A stretch of 64,000 bases of DNA from Cloeon dipterum (lineage: Eukaryota > Arthropoda > Insecta > Ephemeroptera > Baetidae), in contig NC_088786.1 of the NCBI RefSeq assembly GCF_949628265.1, positions 21,597,681-21,661,680 on the forward strand, read 5' to 3'. A program made the position numbers and the translations under genes. Positions 53,001-64,000 of this stretch are shown here, in pieces. Numbering within the stretch: the stretch's first letter is position 1; every line of letters begins with the position of its first letter. Below the pieces are notes generated by a model that saw only the letters and a program-made list of their open reading frames with translations, had not been told where the DNA came from and did not search any database.

Positions 53001-53980
53001 AAGGAAACCCCGCAGTCATTTAGAAATATTTGCTTCTAATATTTACACCACCAGGTTAAATTTTTATTATTGGCACTGTTTTCTAGTTAAAGACTGGGAG
53101 TTTTCCAGAAAAATAATTGAATTTTAACACTTAAAATTTGTTCAATTATTATTATGGAAGACTATCACTTAACGCCTAACTCACACTTCTCGTTAAGATA
53201 GGGCATTAACATTTGATTTTTCCCATCAGAGCGATAAGTTTGAGTGAGCAGAAAGCGTGAAGCGTGAGTCCTGTTATAAAGATTTCCCTTGATGAATCAA
53301 AACAATAGGTATATTATTGTCATTTTAGACATTGACAATCCAGAAAAACTCTTTAATTTCCATTTATGCCTCTTTTGGCCTTTAAAACGCAATTATATTT
53401 GATAATTAGATTAAAATCATCTATATCCTCTGAAAGCTGATAACATTTTTTGCTTATTTTTAAAATTAAAATAACCATTTTTATTTATTTTTCAATTGGT
53501 GGATCATCCCTTACATGATAAAAAACTACAATATTTGTTTACCATGATAGGTAAAAAGCTGGCTTATTTAAAAAAAAATAACATAAAGCTTCATAAGTCG
53601 CCATTCTAAAGTTAGGTACGTCACATATAGTGCTAGATTTAAAAATTTTCTTCTAATTTCATGAAAGTCTACTCGTCTGATGTACAAAAAGTGCTTTAAC
53701 TGTCAGAAGGTAAGCGGGGTTTCCTAGTAAATGTTATGAAATGTTTCATCATACGGGCAAGACTGGGAAAAGCTAAATTGTGATGAGTCCAGCACACTTT
53801 ATTCAATGGGCAAGTTTGTTCAGTGGATTCATAATTAGCTTCCTTGCAGTCAGCCTCATAACTATTTATGTCACTCAATAGCTGAGGTTGTAACTCGCGA
53901 TTTTCTATTGTTATAGCCATCCAGATGACAAAATCGCAGTGCAGGAAATTGAAGACAATGATGTGGAACTTCAAGAGTAG
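50035..53980 (+). CDS. PWWP-domain protein 2 (LEDGF/HDGF-like)
   Basis: Start ATG at 50035: MVKGGRKSSVAATPVEVRTY, then the PWWP core KGELVFAKVRGHPAWPAR, IEEVFINQNNALNRYTVLFF and FGTHQL in two exons. Exon 50548-50760 has LCKYEELCDAMRSKYKTKRF. A long exon (50953-51642) is charged and Lys/Ser/Glu-rich, with basic clusters (KKRKLSSLRIKL) and a helical part (RIVRKLIKNSVWESKTDDVG, KMGYYFNEDKIKNWDPSELK). Exons at about 51699-51877 and 52369-52600 follow. The latter (YQLLTGEIRDKLPKGEKHDT..AIALLENILEVELT..K..NAAYILTRLL) resembles the LEDGF integrase-binding (TFIIS-N-like) domain in helix pattern. The last exons end near 53980 (frame ending NDVELQE), or via a different acceptor at 54212. Insect orthologue candidate: Jasper. 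Confidence 0.75.
50181..50315. mobile_element. Diverged 118-bp-family MITE in PWWP-2 intron 1
   Basis: Starts ATGGAAAAATTACAATTTCT and ends GGCGAAAAGTGTAATTTTATCAT. It aligns to the ends of the 45158/45508 elements (about 18 of 23 at the right end), with the middle diverged. It lies just after the donor of the exon ending WPAR. Confidence 0.5.
51895..52300. mobile_element. Probable CAGGGTT-family MITE in PWWP-2 intron
   Basis: Begins CAGGGTTCGCAAAAACCTGC, closely matching the left end of the element at 2096. The right end is not clearly defined; 52300 is approximate. Confidence 0.4.
53173..53272. mobile_element. Palindromic MITE, family 2, copy 2
   Basis: Shares CTAACTCACACTTCTCG, GATAGGG.ATTAACAT and TCCCATCAGAGCGA.AAG.. 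with the copy at 49166-49281. The outer ends are lost or eroded. It lies in the last long intron of PWWP-2. Confidence 0.6.
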
Positions 53981-55334
53981 TCCGTACAGACTTGAAAAAG
54001 AAGTAACTTATTCTTGAGTAAAGGCATTAAGTTCCTTCAATAATGTACACAAATTTCAGGCCTGTTTTAAGACATGTGCGCTGGCCCGAAGCTTGCACCC
54101 TTGGTCTGACGTTCCTGCTGACTTGTACTTGCCAGTTTTGCAGAAGCAGAGGAAGGACGAAAATGACAATGGAACTAAGGAATCGACTGACAAGAAAGAG
54201 ACAACAAATTGATTCGGAATGTTGAACTTTAATTTCATAATTTTCAGTCGAGTTAATCCGCTTTGAAGGGTTTTAGTGGTTTCCGGACCCCCAATGCGTA
54301 TGCAATTTGTAAATATTTACGCATGTCCATTTGAGTTGGGCTTTTTCTAATGCAATCGATGAAGCCTGATGGCGGAATTTTGTATTGGTGCGGATAATTG
54401 ATGAACTATGGCAATGATTATTAAATAGAAATGAATAGTAATTTCTTTAGTGCTTTGATTTATTTTAAATGCAAACAGCAAACATTACAAATCAAACTTT
54501 AAAAAATGAGCAACAAAATGCAGCTGCAGTGTATAAAAATTGTAGTAAACATGCACAAGGAAAGCTACGCCCTGGGAATCGGTGTTAAGTACATTCGTAC
54601 AAACTTTCAATGTTAAAAATGACATGACTCGTCCAACAAATAGACAAGGTGTGCTGGTTTGTGCATAGCATCCCATTTATCAAAATAGCTACGTAATGCG
54701 AGATATTTTGTCATGGATTTAATTCACAAAATGTATAAAATATTTCTAAATGCAACAGCAGTAGTTACTTCACACGTGTAATGAATTATTAAGTTTTGAC
54801 TGCAAGCTCCACAAATATCACAAAGCTGCTGAATTTGTAGGGGAGTTGGTACAAAATGACCAATACCACATCTTTTGCGAAGAAAGATTATTATGTTTAC
54901 GCAAAAAGATCTCGCGGCTTTCTATAGTTAGTATTTCATTTACGGGGACATTAGACAACAATTTGCGATCTTCACTCAACAAACTCACTTATTGTGCACA
55001 GGTTTTTCCAAATTGCAAACACGTAAATACTCAAGACTTTCATCGTAGATTGCAGTCGTTTGTATATTGAAATGGAATTAATTGCTGTATAATATAGTAA
55101 GACTGATTTGTGCGTAATGCTCACCACGAGGTCTCTGTATTCAAATGTCTTAAGCTGCCGGTCAGCCTTGAAAGTCAGGTGCTGCCACACCATTTCTGCA
55201 GGGCAATCACAGCCACCAGTTTATATTTTTTCTGTTCTCTTAACTACACTTGATTATTTGTTGGCTCTCCTGCACATTTTGGCCAGGCGGCCAAAAACTC
55301 CTTGGGTGTTTGTCATCAACGCGGGGCGGTGCCG
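53981..55334. other. PWWP-2 3' region and DOLPP1 3' flank
   Basis: Bases 54060-54212 form an open, acceptor-preceded frame (ACFKTCALARSLHPW...KKETTN, stop 54210-54212) that could be an alternative last exon of PWWP-2. After that the region is AT-rich non-coding and should hold the 3' untranslated regions of both convergent genes. A minus-strand AATAAA-like signal occurs near 54458. Confidence 0.45.
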
Positions 55335-56364
55335 TCATTGGGACTTCATTGTCACCAGTTTGCGACCACGAGCCCTTGCCTCCTGCCTGGTGTTGGTGTA
55401 TTCAAACCACATGATGTTCGGGATCAGAGTCGTGTCCCGAATCAGCAACAATTCAGAAATTTTCCTGATTTGGATAAATGGTTTTAGAACTGACATTTAC
55501 GAGAAAATAAATTCATTTTACCAGGTAACGATAGTCGGGAATAGAGGGGAGAAGACCAAATGTGTCATTGCAAACCAAAATATTGCAAACGCCACCCCAA
55601 CGGCAGATCCGACCAGCACTTGCTTCCAAGAGTGATAATTCAGATAGACCCTGTGTTATTTCAAGAGATTTATAAGGCTGAACTCGTTGATTAAATCAAT
55701 TATTACCTGCCAAATGAAACAATGATTGCAAGTAGAATGCAGGAGCATACCAGGCCTATTTTCCAAAAGCTCTCAAGCGCACTGCTGTTGTTCATGTGAT
55801 GGAGTCTGAAAGGAGAGCTCGTGTAACTAAAGACAGTTTGCTGCAAAAGGGAAGCATCGCACCTGATCAAGATAAAGAGAGCACAGTACAGGGCAAAGAA
55901 CCACATGAATTGCGAGTGTGATGACGGCATGCCATACTCGGTGTAAAGACTGCTCCTCGCCATGGGCCTGGCTTCGCAGATGGTGTGCTTCAAGATAAAA
56001 TTGAGCAACTCGTTGGTTGCTGTACCGATGAAAAATGTGATCTGCAATTTTACAGCGTAAGTAATTACAGCAGCATGGGAAAGAGTGTGTATTACGCACT
56101 GTGTGCAAATCTCTTCTAAATAAAATTAAAGCTGCGAACCCAGCAAGGATCGCAAATGGACTCAAACTGAAGAGAGCCAGCAATTTGCCGAAATGGTCTC
56201 CTGCAAAAACAAAAGCAACATTATAAACTCTTATGTGACATCCCCCAAATTCGGAGGGGTGAATTACAAAAAATCGATGGTCGGCGTGCATTTGAAGTCT
56301 CACCTTCTGGATATTCAACAAGGGTCAACGAAAGAGGCACCCATTTCTCCGCGCTCTCCGTCAT
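55335..56364 (-). CDS. DOLPP1: Dolichyldiphosphatase 1
   Basis: ER enzyme that removes a phosphate from dolichyl diphosphate to recycle the N-glycosylation lipid carrier. The start (ATG 56364) reads [20 protein letters not shown], as in the family (PVTLTHVEYP). Next exon: [20 protein letters not shown], the first membrane segment. The PAP2 phosphatase motifs are spread over exons: [11 protein letters not shown] (KxxxxxxRP), [13 protein letters not shown] (PSxH) and [18 protein letters not shown] (R-x5-H). The C-terminus [18 protein letters not shown]...KLVTMKSQ matches the human tail. The stop is at 55335-55337. It is head-to-head with QTRT1 (456 bp between coding starts). Length is close to the 238-residue human protein. 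Confidence 0.95.
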
Positions 56365-56820
56365 TGTAAATAAATGTGTTATTAACGATTACTTGCAGTC
56401 TTCAAACTTGGTAATGATCCGTAACAAAATGATTTTCAGCCAACCACTCAGTGTATTTTTGTTCCTGACTTTAGCAGCGCAAGAAGGGCAAACATTTCTC
56501 GCTGCCTGTGCCTGTAGTCGAATCAGATGTGATCACAATCTTGTCCAGCCAGCCACAGCTCAGACACAGGCAACAGCCAGTCAATGGGCGGTGCGCATGA
56601 GTCATGCACACCCCAGCGCCACCACTGCGTTTTCATTTTTGCCCGCAAACACAAAGCAAAACAGACCAAACCCTCCTGCTCTGCTCACATCTGGCTCACA
56701 TGCGTAGCACTGCCGGCCGGGAAAGATCTTGCCGCTTTTTTACTGTTACATTGCAGAGCCAATTTTGTTTATGTTTTTATCTCCATTCTCTTTTACGAGA
56801 CGTCTTGTATGAAATTAATA
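56365..56820. promoter_or_regulatory. Bidirectional DOLPP1/QTRT1 promoter region
   Basis: A 456-bp gap between divergent starts, with a GC-richer centre (56480-56720) in AT-rich surroundings and no TATA box, the usual look of a shared housekeeping promoter. An open frame through the GC-rich part has no family resemblance. Confidence 0.55.
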
Positions 56821-58708
<1,888 letters not shown>

Positions 58709-58801
58709 AGTGCGGACTTCAAATATTTTGTATTCTTTAAAGTAAAGGTGCCAAATACAGAAAAAGTGAGCCTTGAGAGAGGAGACCCACTTTACCATCA
58801 T

Positions 58802-59723
58802 TCACATGAAGTCGTCCGAGTCATTGCCATCATCATAGTTTGAAGTCATGTTTTCACTTTTCATTAGTGAACTGTAGCTTCTGCAAATTGAATCAAATTA
58901 GAATTTGAAGCAAAATTAGGAAAAATGCACAAACCTCATTTCAGCCTCTTCCTGCTTGCGCTTTTGATCAACCCTTTCCTTCTCTTTCTGTTCCCTTAAC
59001 TGTTTCTTCCGGTCTTCCCTTTCCAGACGGTCTCTTTTCTCTTTTTCAGCTCTGAAGTCTACTTGCTTTTCCTCCTTGGTCTTGTTCAATCTATTGATTG
59101 TTTCAGGATTCCGCCTGACGACTCTGACTTTGCGGACCTGAACAAAAAGTTTAAAATTAGGCCTGGTTATGCGCCGACTTTGGAGTCTCACCTCCTTTTC
59201 CTTGTGGAATCCAACTTGGCCGACCTCCATACTTTCGGTCTTCTTCAGATTCGCCCACATAGTATAGACGACGTCAACGTCATTCATTTTATTTCCACTA
59301 ATGCTGTTGGCCTTAACCAGTTGAGCTGCATCCTCAATCACTGCTGCTGCGACATCGTCCAGAGTTTGACCCTGTCATAAACATATATATCCATGAATTC
59401 TACTGCAAGAAATACATTCCAGTTGACAGTTGATGCTTACAGGGTTGAGCCTCAAATACACGTGAGCAGATGAAACCTTATCGACGTGGAACCAAACATC
59501 TTCTGGCCAACCCCATTTAATCAAATCTTCATCTGTAATAAAGAAATTCATGGAATTAAAAGTTGAAGCTTTTAGGATATCATCTTATTTCTTACTCTCG
59601 TATTTATCCAGCCCCATGAATAGGATAACAGGGGGTGAAACGACTGAAATTAAACAAGCATTTAATGAAAAAGTTTAGATTTTTACGCACGTCTTTACCA
59701 TTGCTTGTGAAGTAGAATACCAT
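58802..59723 (-). CDS. CCDC25: Coiled-coil domain protein 25
   Basis: CCDC25 belongs to the NFACT-R (DUF814) family; in mammals it is reported as a membrane sensor of extracellular DNA, whereas the insect role is unknown. The start exon (ATG 59723) reads MVFYFTSN. Next come exons with [51 protein letters not shown] and [18 protein letters not shown]-like sequence (about 59280-59370), then [20 protein letters not shown] and the basic [17 protein letters not shown] long Lys/Glu/Arg-rich coiled coil ([20 protein letters not shown]) leads to a short acidic C-terminus ([13 protein letters not shown], stop 58802-58804). Length is near the 208-residue human protein. It converges on QTRT1 with 93 bp between stops, so the 3' untranslated regions probably overlap. 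Confidence 0.93.
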
Positions 59724-60359
59724 AGTAGAAGTCTAGTTAACCTATACCAGCGGTTTCACAGACTTCTGTGTTTCGCCTGAATTTTAGGTCTGTTCGTAGC
59801 TTTATGTTCAAAAAAATTAATTGTGCATCGTCTGAAATAATCGAAAATGTTTTATATATTTTCAACACAATTTGGAAAGTGTATTTCAAAACAAATTTTG
59901 CGATTAATAACTTGAACTCTTAGAGAAAACAATAATGTAAATTAAGGAAAATTACCAAATTGATCCGAAGAACATGCATTGAACAACAAAAACAGCCAGG
60001 ACCATCCTTTATGTTTCTTAAGAGTGACTCAAGTCGCAACAAAATTGAGTATTGAAACTTTTTTTGTAGAAATACCGCACAATTTTAAAATTCCCAAATT
60101 TCTATCATCCTTTTAAATTTAGCGGTAAGAAAAGCACTTAAACATGGCGTATGCCAAGACCCTCTGAGGTTATTGTTAATTTGGCGGCGCTACTATCGAT
60201 TCAAACATTACTGCTGTCGCTGTCTCATCAGCAGCTGGGCTGGGAGTGACGTTTGTGACTATCGAATTGATAACATTACACCTCTTTTGAACCCTTTTGC
60301 TGCTTTGAGTTGGCCTACACCTCAAATTTCACCGAGCCAAAGCTGCATAGTTCAGCAAA
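59724..60359. promoter_or_regulatory. Bidirectional CCDC25/HGS promoter region
   Basis: A 636-bp AT-rich gap between divergent coding starts. No coding signal or TATA box is evident; GC content rises mildly toward 60160-60340, just before the HGS start. Confidence 0.5.
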
Positions 60360-63300
60360 ATGTTTCGGTCAACGTCAATCTTTGATAAATTTTTAGGTTT
60401 GTATCAATTTTGTTGTCTTTGAGATGAGAACATAACTTATGACTGCGAATCCACATCATTCCGATTAATGGAAACCAATCTGGTATTTTGATTATGAGTC
60501 ATAATTTTACAAACTATGTGTCATACAATATATTGTGGTCTCTACATAATAATATTCTGTTTGTCGCTTACATACTTTAATTTGTTTTGGATTAAATTTT
60601 TCAATCGGAATACATCCACGAATTATGCACACAGGCGAGCATAAAATGTGTTGCAAAACACACTCCTCCACGGGACCGTGTGCTGTCTTTTCAGCTGTGT
60701 TTTGTGCCATAAATCCCTAATACTAGGTAGATTATTCAGGCTATCTAGAGACGTGACTATGTATAATTTGTGTGCTCGCCCATCATGCTCGCTAACAGTT
60801 TTCACAGTGCAGTGTGAAATTAAATCGTTTTATTCGTTTTCACAGATCGAGCTACCAGCAATCTACGCCTGGAACCTGATTGGCCTGCAATTATTCAAAT
60901 ATGTGATTTGATTCGTCAGAGCGATGTGCCGTAAGGATGTTTCCACTTAGTCAAAGGGTCCAAAGGCTTAATTATTTATATCTATTTTCAGAGCCAAGTA
61001 TGCACTGGCTGCTATCAAAAAGAAAATCTACCACGCAAACCCTCATGTAGCAATGTTTGGTCTACAGGTGGGCAAAACCATCAAAATCTGGCATTTAAAA
61101 GCCTATTATATGAATTTTAACAGGTCCTGGAGTCCGCTGTGAAGAATTGTGGAAGCTTGATCCACGACGAGATTGGCACACGCGCTTACATGGAACAAAT
61201 GCAAGAGTTGGTGAAAAGCTCTCCTCATGAAAATGTGCGAAACAAGTGTCTTGAGTTGCTACAAATTTGGGCACACGCATTCCGCAACTCCGCCAAGTAC
61301 AGGGCTGTGCAGGTGAGTGGACTTAACAAAATGCAGATGGAGCTAGTTTGTCACTCCCACTTTTGGTTCAACTTGAAAGGTTTCTAAGTCAATAATTAAA
61401 TTAGCTGAGTTAAATCATTACTGTTGAAAATGTCGGACTGTGAAGAAGAAATTATTTGCGATGATGTACTTGTCATTGATATTTTACTTATATCATGCTT
61501 ATTCTTGCCTTTTCAGGACCAGGTCAACATCCTCAAAACCGAGGGCTACCAGTTTCCTGCCCTCAAAGAAAGCGATGCCATGTTCTCAGCCGACACGGCC
61601 CCAGAGTGGGCTGAGGGAGAATGCTGCCACCGCTGCAGGGTTCAATTCTCTATGATGCAACGAAAGGCAATTAAATGATGAAATATTGCAATTGCATTGT
61701 GTTTTCAAACTAAAGCATAACATATTATAAATTATTTTTTTCAAGCCAGATTAATAAAATGTGTATTTAAAGTTGTTGGTTCTCCTGGAATTAATGATCC
61801 TTAGTTGCCTGTTTTGAAAACTCGGTGAAAATAGTTCAATGTGATCTTTTTCTAGCACCACTGCCGAGCGTGTGGTCAAGTGTTTTGCCATCAATGTTCA
61901 TCGAAGACCTCTACGTTGCCCAAGTTCGGAATTGAAAAGGAGGTCAGAGTTTGCGAAGCTTGCTACGAGAAAATTAACAAGTAAAGCGTCAGCTTTTGAT
62001 TTCAATGCGTCAATTTGATTAATGTTTTTTCAGACCGCAGCTCACCAAAGGAAGTGACACGGAGCTGCCTGCAGAGTATTTGGCCAGTCCCTTAGCTCAA
62101 CAGCCACAGGTAAGAGGAAGATGCTAGCTTTGCAAGATTCTCATGTTTTAATTTTTTGTCAGACTCCGCAGCGGAAAACTGAAGAAGAACTGAGAGAGGA
62201 GGAGGAATTCCAGCTGGCTTTAGCACTGTCCAAGTCAGAAGCTGAGGAAAAGGAAAAGGAACGTGAGGTAATGCTCGTCAAATTTTTCCACGATTTCTTT
62301 AATTTTAAATAGTGTTACCAAGTTTGTCGAACTCAACAATATCTTTAATTGAATTTTGATTATTATTTGTCTATGTTAACTTGCGAAATAGATATTCAAT
62401 AATACTTAACATAATAATACTTGAAATGTTGAGCAAAAAGAATTAGTTTAAGAGAAGCAGCAAAGACTTGTAAGAATTGATTGCATATATGATAAGTGTT
62501 GCACGCATATTATGCTTTTAATAATAAATTCATTCAATGATACTTAACAGTTAATATTCTTTGCAAATGCATGTTATCAACTACATAATCAATATTTCCC
62601 TTTTTTTCATTTCAGAAACAAAGACACAGGACAGAAATGATCAACTCTGCCTACAAGCAACATCAAAGCAGCCCTAGCAAACAGGTGAATAAACAGTCTT
62701 CCTCAGTTCGTTGATTTTGGAGGCCCTCAAGTGTACAATTTTCATCTCTTAAAATTGTAGGAGTAGATGTCGATTGAATGAAACATGAGGAGTTACTCAA
62801 CTATTTACTTTATTCACAAAGTCAACAAAATTTCGTGAAATCCATTGTTTAGACTTGGAGTTTATTTGAATCATATTTTAAATTGGGATGAAATTGGGTT
62901 TATCTTTACTGTCATAATTTACGGTACATTATTAAATCAATTACAGTTAAAAAGTATTTGGTTACATAATTAGAATAATTTTATTACAGTTAATATGGAT
63001 AGACTAAATTAGAATCGAATGTTCTATTTACACAGTTTTAGAAAACGTTGCTTAAAATTGCATGATCCATGCTCTTTTGACATTCCCGCAACGATTAAAA
63101 GCTCAAAATAAAATTTCAGACGTCTAAATTTTATATTTTACAGCCTAGTGATAATTATTTCATTATAACTTCTCTTACGAACAAGCATCCAAATATTAAT
63201 AAAATATGTTTAATTGAACAGTTGGAACAGGAGCTGAAAATTGACAACGGCGAGCAATCTGGCGAGCTGGCTCGCTACCTGAACCGCGGTTACTGGGAGC

Positions 63301-64000
63301 AGCGGCAGGAAGGGCTGCCTAGCGCACCAGCCACGGCGACCGCGGCTCCGTTGGGGTCACCCGTGTATGCGAGCCCCAGGAAAGTGCAGGAGAACGGAGG
63401 CAACGAAAACCTGGAGGACTTCATTAAGACGCTGCGTAGCCAGATTGAAATCTTCGTCAACCGCATGAAGAGCAACTCGAGCCGAGGACGCAGCATCGCC
63501 AACGACAGCTCGGTGCAGACGCTGTTCATGAACCTGACGTCGCTGCACTCGCAGCTCCTCAAGCACATCACCGAGGAGGAGGACAAGCGCATTCATTTTG
63601 AGGGTCTGCAGGACAAGCTGGCGCAGCTGCGCGACGCCAGAGCCGCCCTGGATGCGTTGCGTGAGGAGCACCGCGAAAAGCTGCGCAGACAGGCCGAGGA
63701 GCAGGAGCGCATCAGGCAGATGCAGATGGCGCAGAAGCTGGACATGATGCGGCAGAAAAAGCAGGAATATCTCCAGTACCAGCGACACCTTGCTTTGCAG
63801 CGTATTCAGGTAATATTCTTGGCTCAGAATTTTGTGGTTATTAAAATGGCATTAGCATTTATCACATTTCTAATTATTGTGTAAATATGAGTGGTAAAAT
63901 TCCGGTCTACGGAACAAAGACTAGACAAAGTATAATTTTTTAGAGGATTCAATGGAAAATAAATAACTTGTTTCCAAGATTATACGGCCAGTAATGATTC
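60360..64000 (+). CDS. Hrs: Hrs/HGS, ESCRT-0 subunit (partial)
   Basis: ESCRT-0 component that gathers ubiquitinated cargo on early endosomes. Exon 1 (60360-60396, [12 protein letters not shown]) joins in phase to the VHS domain: [60 protein letters not shown] and [20 protein letters not shown]. Then comes the FYVE finger: [20 protein letters not shown], the PI3P-binding [13 protein letters not shown] and [15 protein letters not shown] follows ([17 protein letters not shown]) and then a long exon (63222-63810) with [13 protein letters not shown] and a coiled coil rich in Arg/Gln/Glu. The last visible exon ends with a donor at about 63810 and the window closes inside the next intron, so the C-terminal clathrin- and STAM-binding parts are missing because of the window edge, not mutation. 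Confidence 0.95.

Noticed and set aside
63290-63788. Minus-strand frames over the HGS coiled-coil exon
   Set aside because: Shadows of the GC-rich coiled-coil coding exon.

Overview
This is a nuclear segment of an arthropod, almost certainly an insect. Genes are split into many exons by mostly short (about 55-100 bp) GT-AG introns, intergenic DNA is AT-rich, and the window pairs conserved metazoan housekeeping genes with a tandem cluster of secreted odorant-binding-protein (OBP) genes of the 'Plus-C' type, an insect family. The short introns and OBP duplication would suit a compact-genome early-branching winged insect such as a mayfly, but that is inference. All coding coordinates are whole gene spans including introns; exon junctions were read by eye from splice signals, reading phase and family resemblance.

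Layout. 1-4380: non-coding, with a decayed LINE fragment, a hAT-like MITE and GC-rich stretches. 4381-7505 (+): COG2, Golgi tethering. 7659-16982 (-): four tandem Plus-C OBP-like genes (A-D), one with an acidic Pro/Glu tail and one with its 5' exons partly duplicated. 18166-22161 (-): a TMEM268-like membrane protein with two homologous alternative last exons. 23345-31799 (+): bifunctional Glu-Pro-tRNA synthetase with five WHEP repeats. 32859-39988 (+): an EGLN/Hph HIF prolyl hydroxylase with a MYND finger, preceded by a small upstream ORF whose stop overlaps the main start. 41114-44022 (-): POLE2, DNA polymerase epsilon subunit B. 45971-48642 and 50035 to about 54 kb (+): two tandem PWWP genes of HDGF/LEDGF type. 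55335-56364 (-): DOLPP1. 56821-58708 (+): QTRT1. 58802-59723 (-): CCDC25. 60360 to the window end (+): Hrs/HGS, truncated by the window.

Many genes form head-to-head pairs with short shared promoter regions (TMEM268/EPRS, POLE2/PWWP-1, DOLPP1/QTRT1, CCDC25/HGS) or tail-to-tail pairs (COG2/OBP-A, EGLN/POLE2, QTRT1/CCDC25). Apart from the OBP array and the PWWP pair, neighbours have unrelated functions. Small non-autonomous DNA elements are scattered in introns and intergenic DNA: a TA-flanked 118-bp family, including a nearly perfect inverted pair at 45.2-45.6 kb; a second TA-flanked palindromic family; and a CAGGGTT-ended hAT-like family.

The strongest leads are the OBP cluster (acidic-tailed member, complementary decay after a 5'-exon duplication), the duplicated terminal exons of the TMEM268 homologue, the ATGA-overlapping upstream ORF of the HIF hydroxylase, the inverted MITE pair, and the PWWP paralogue pair with a LEDGF-like integrase-binding-domain candidate.
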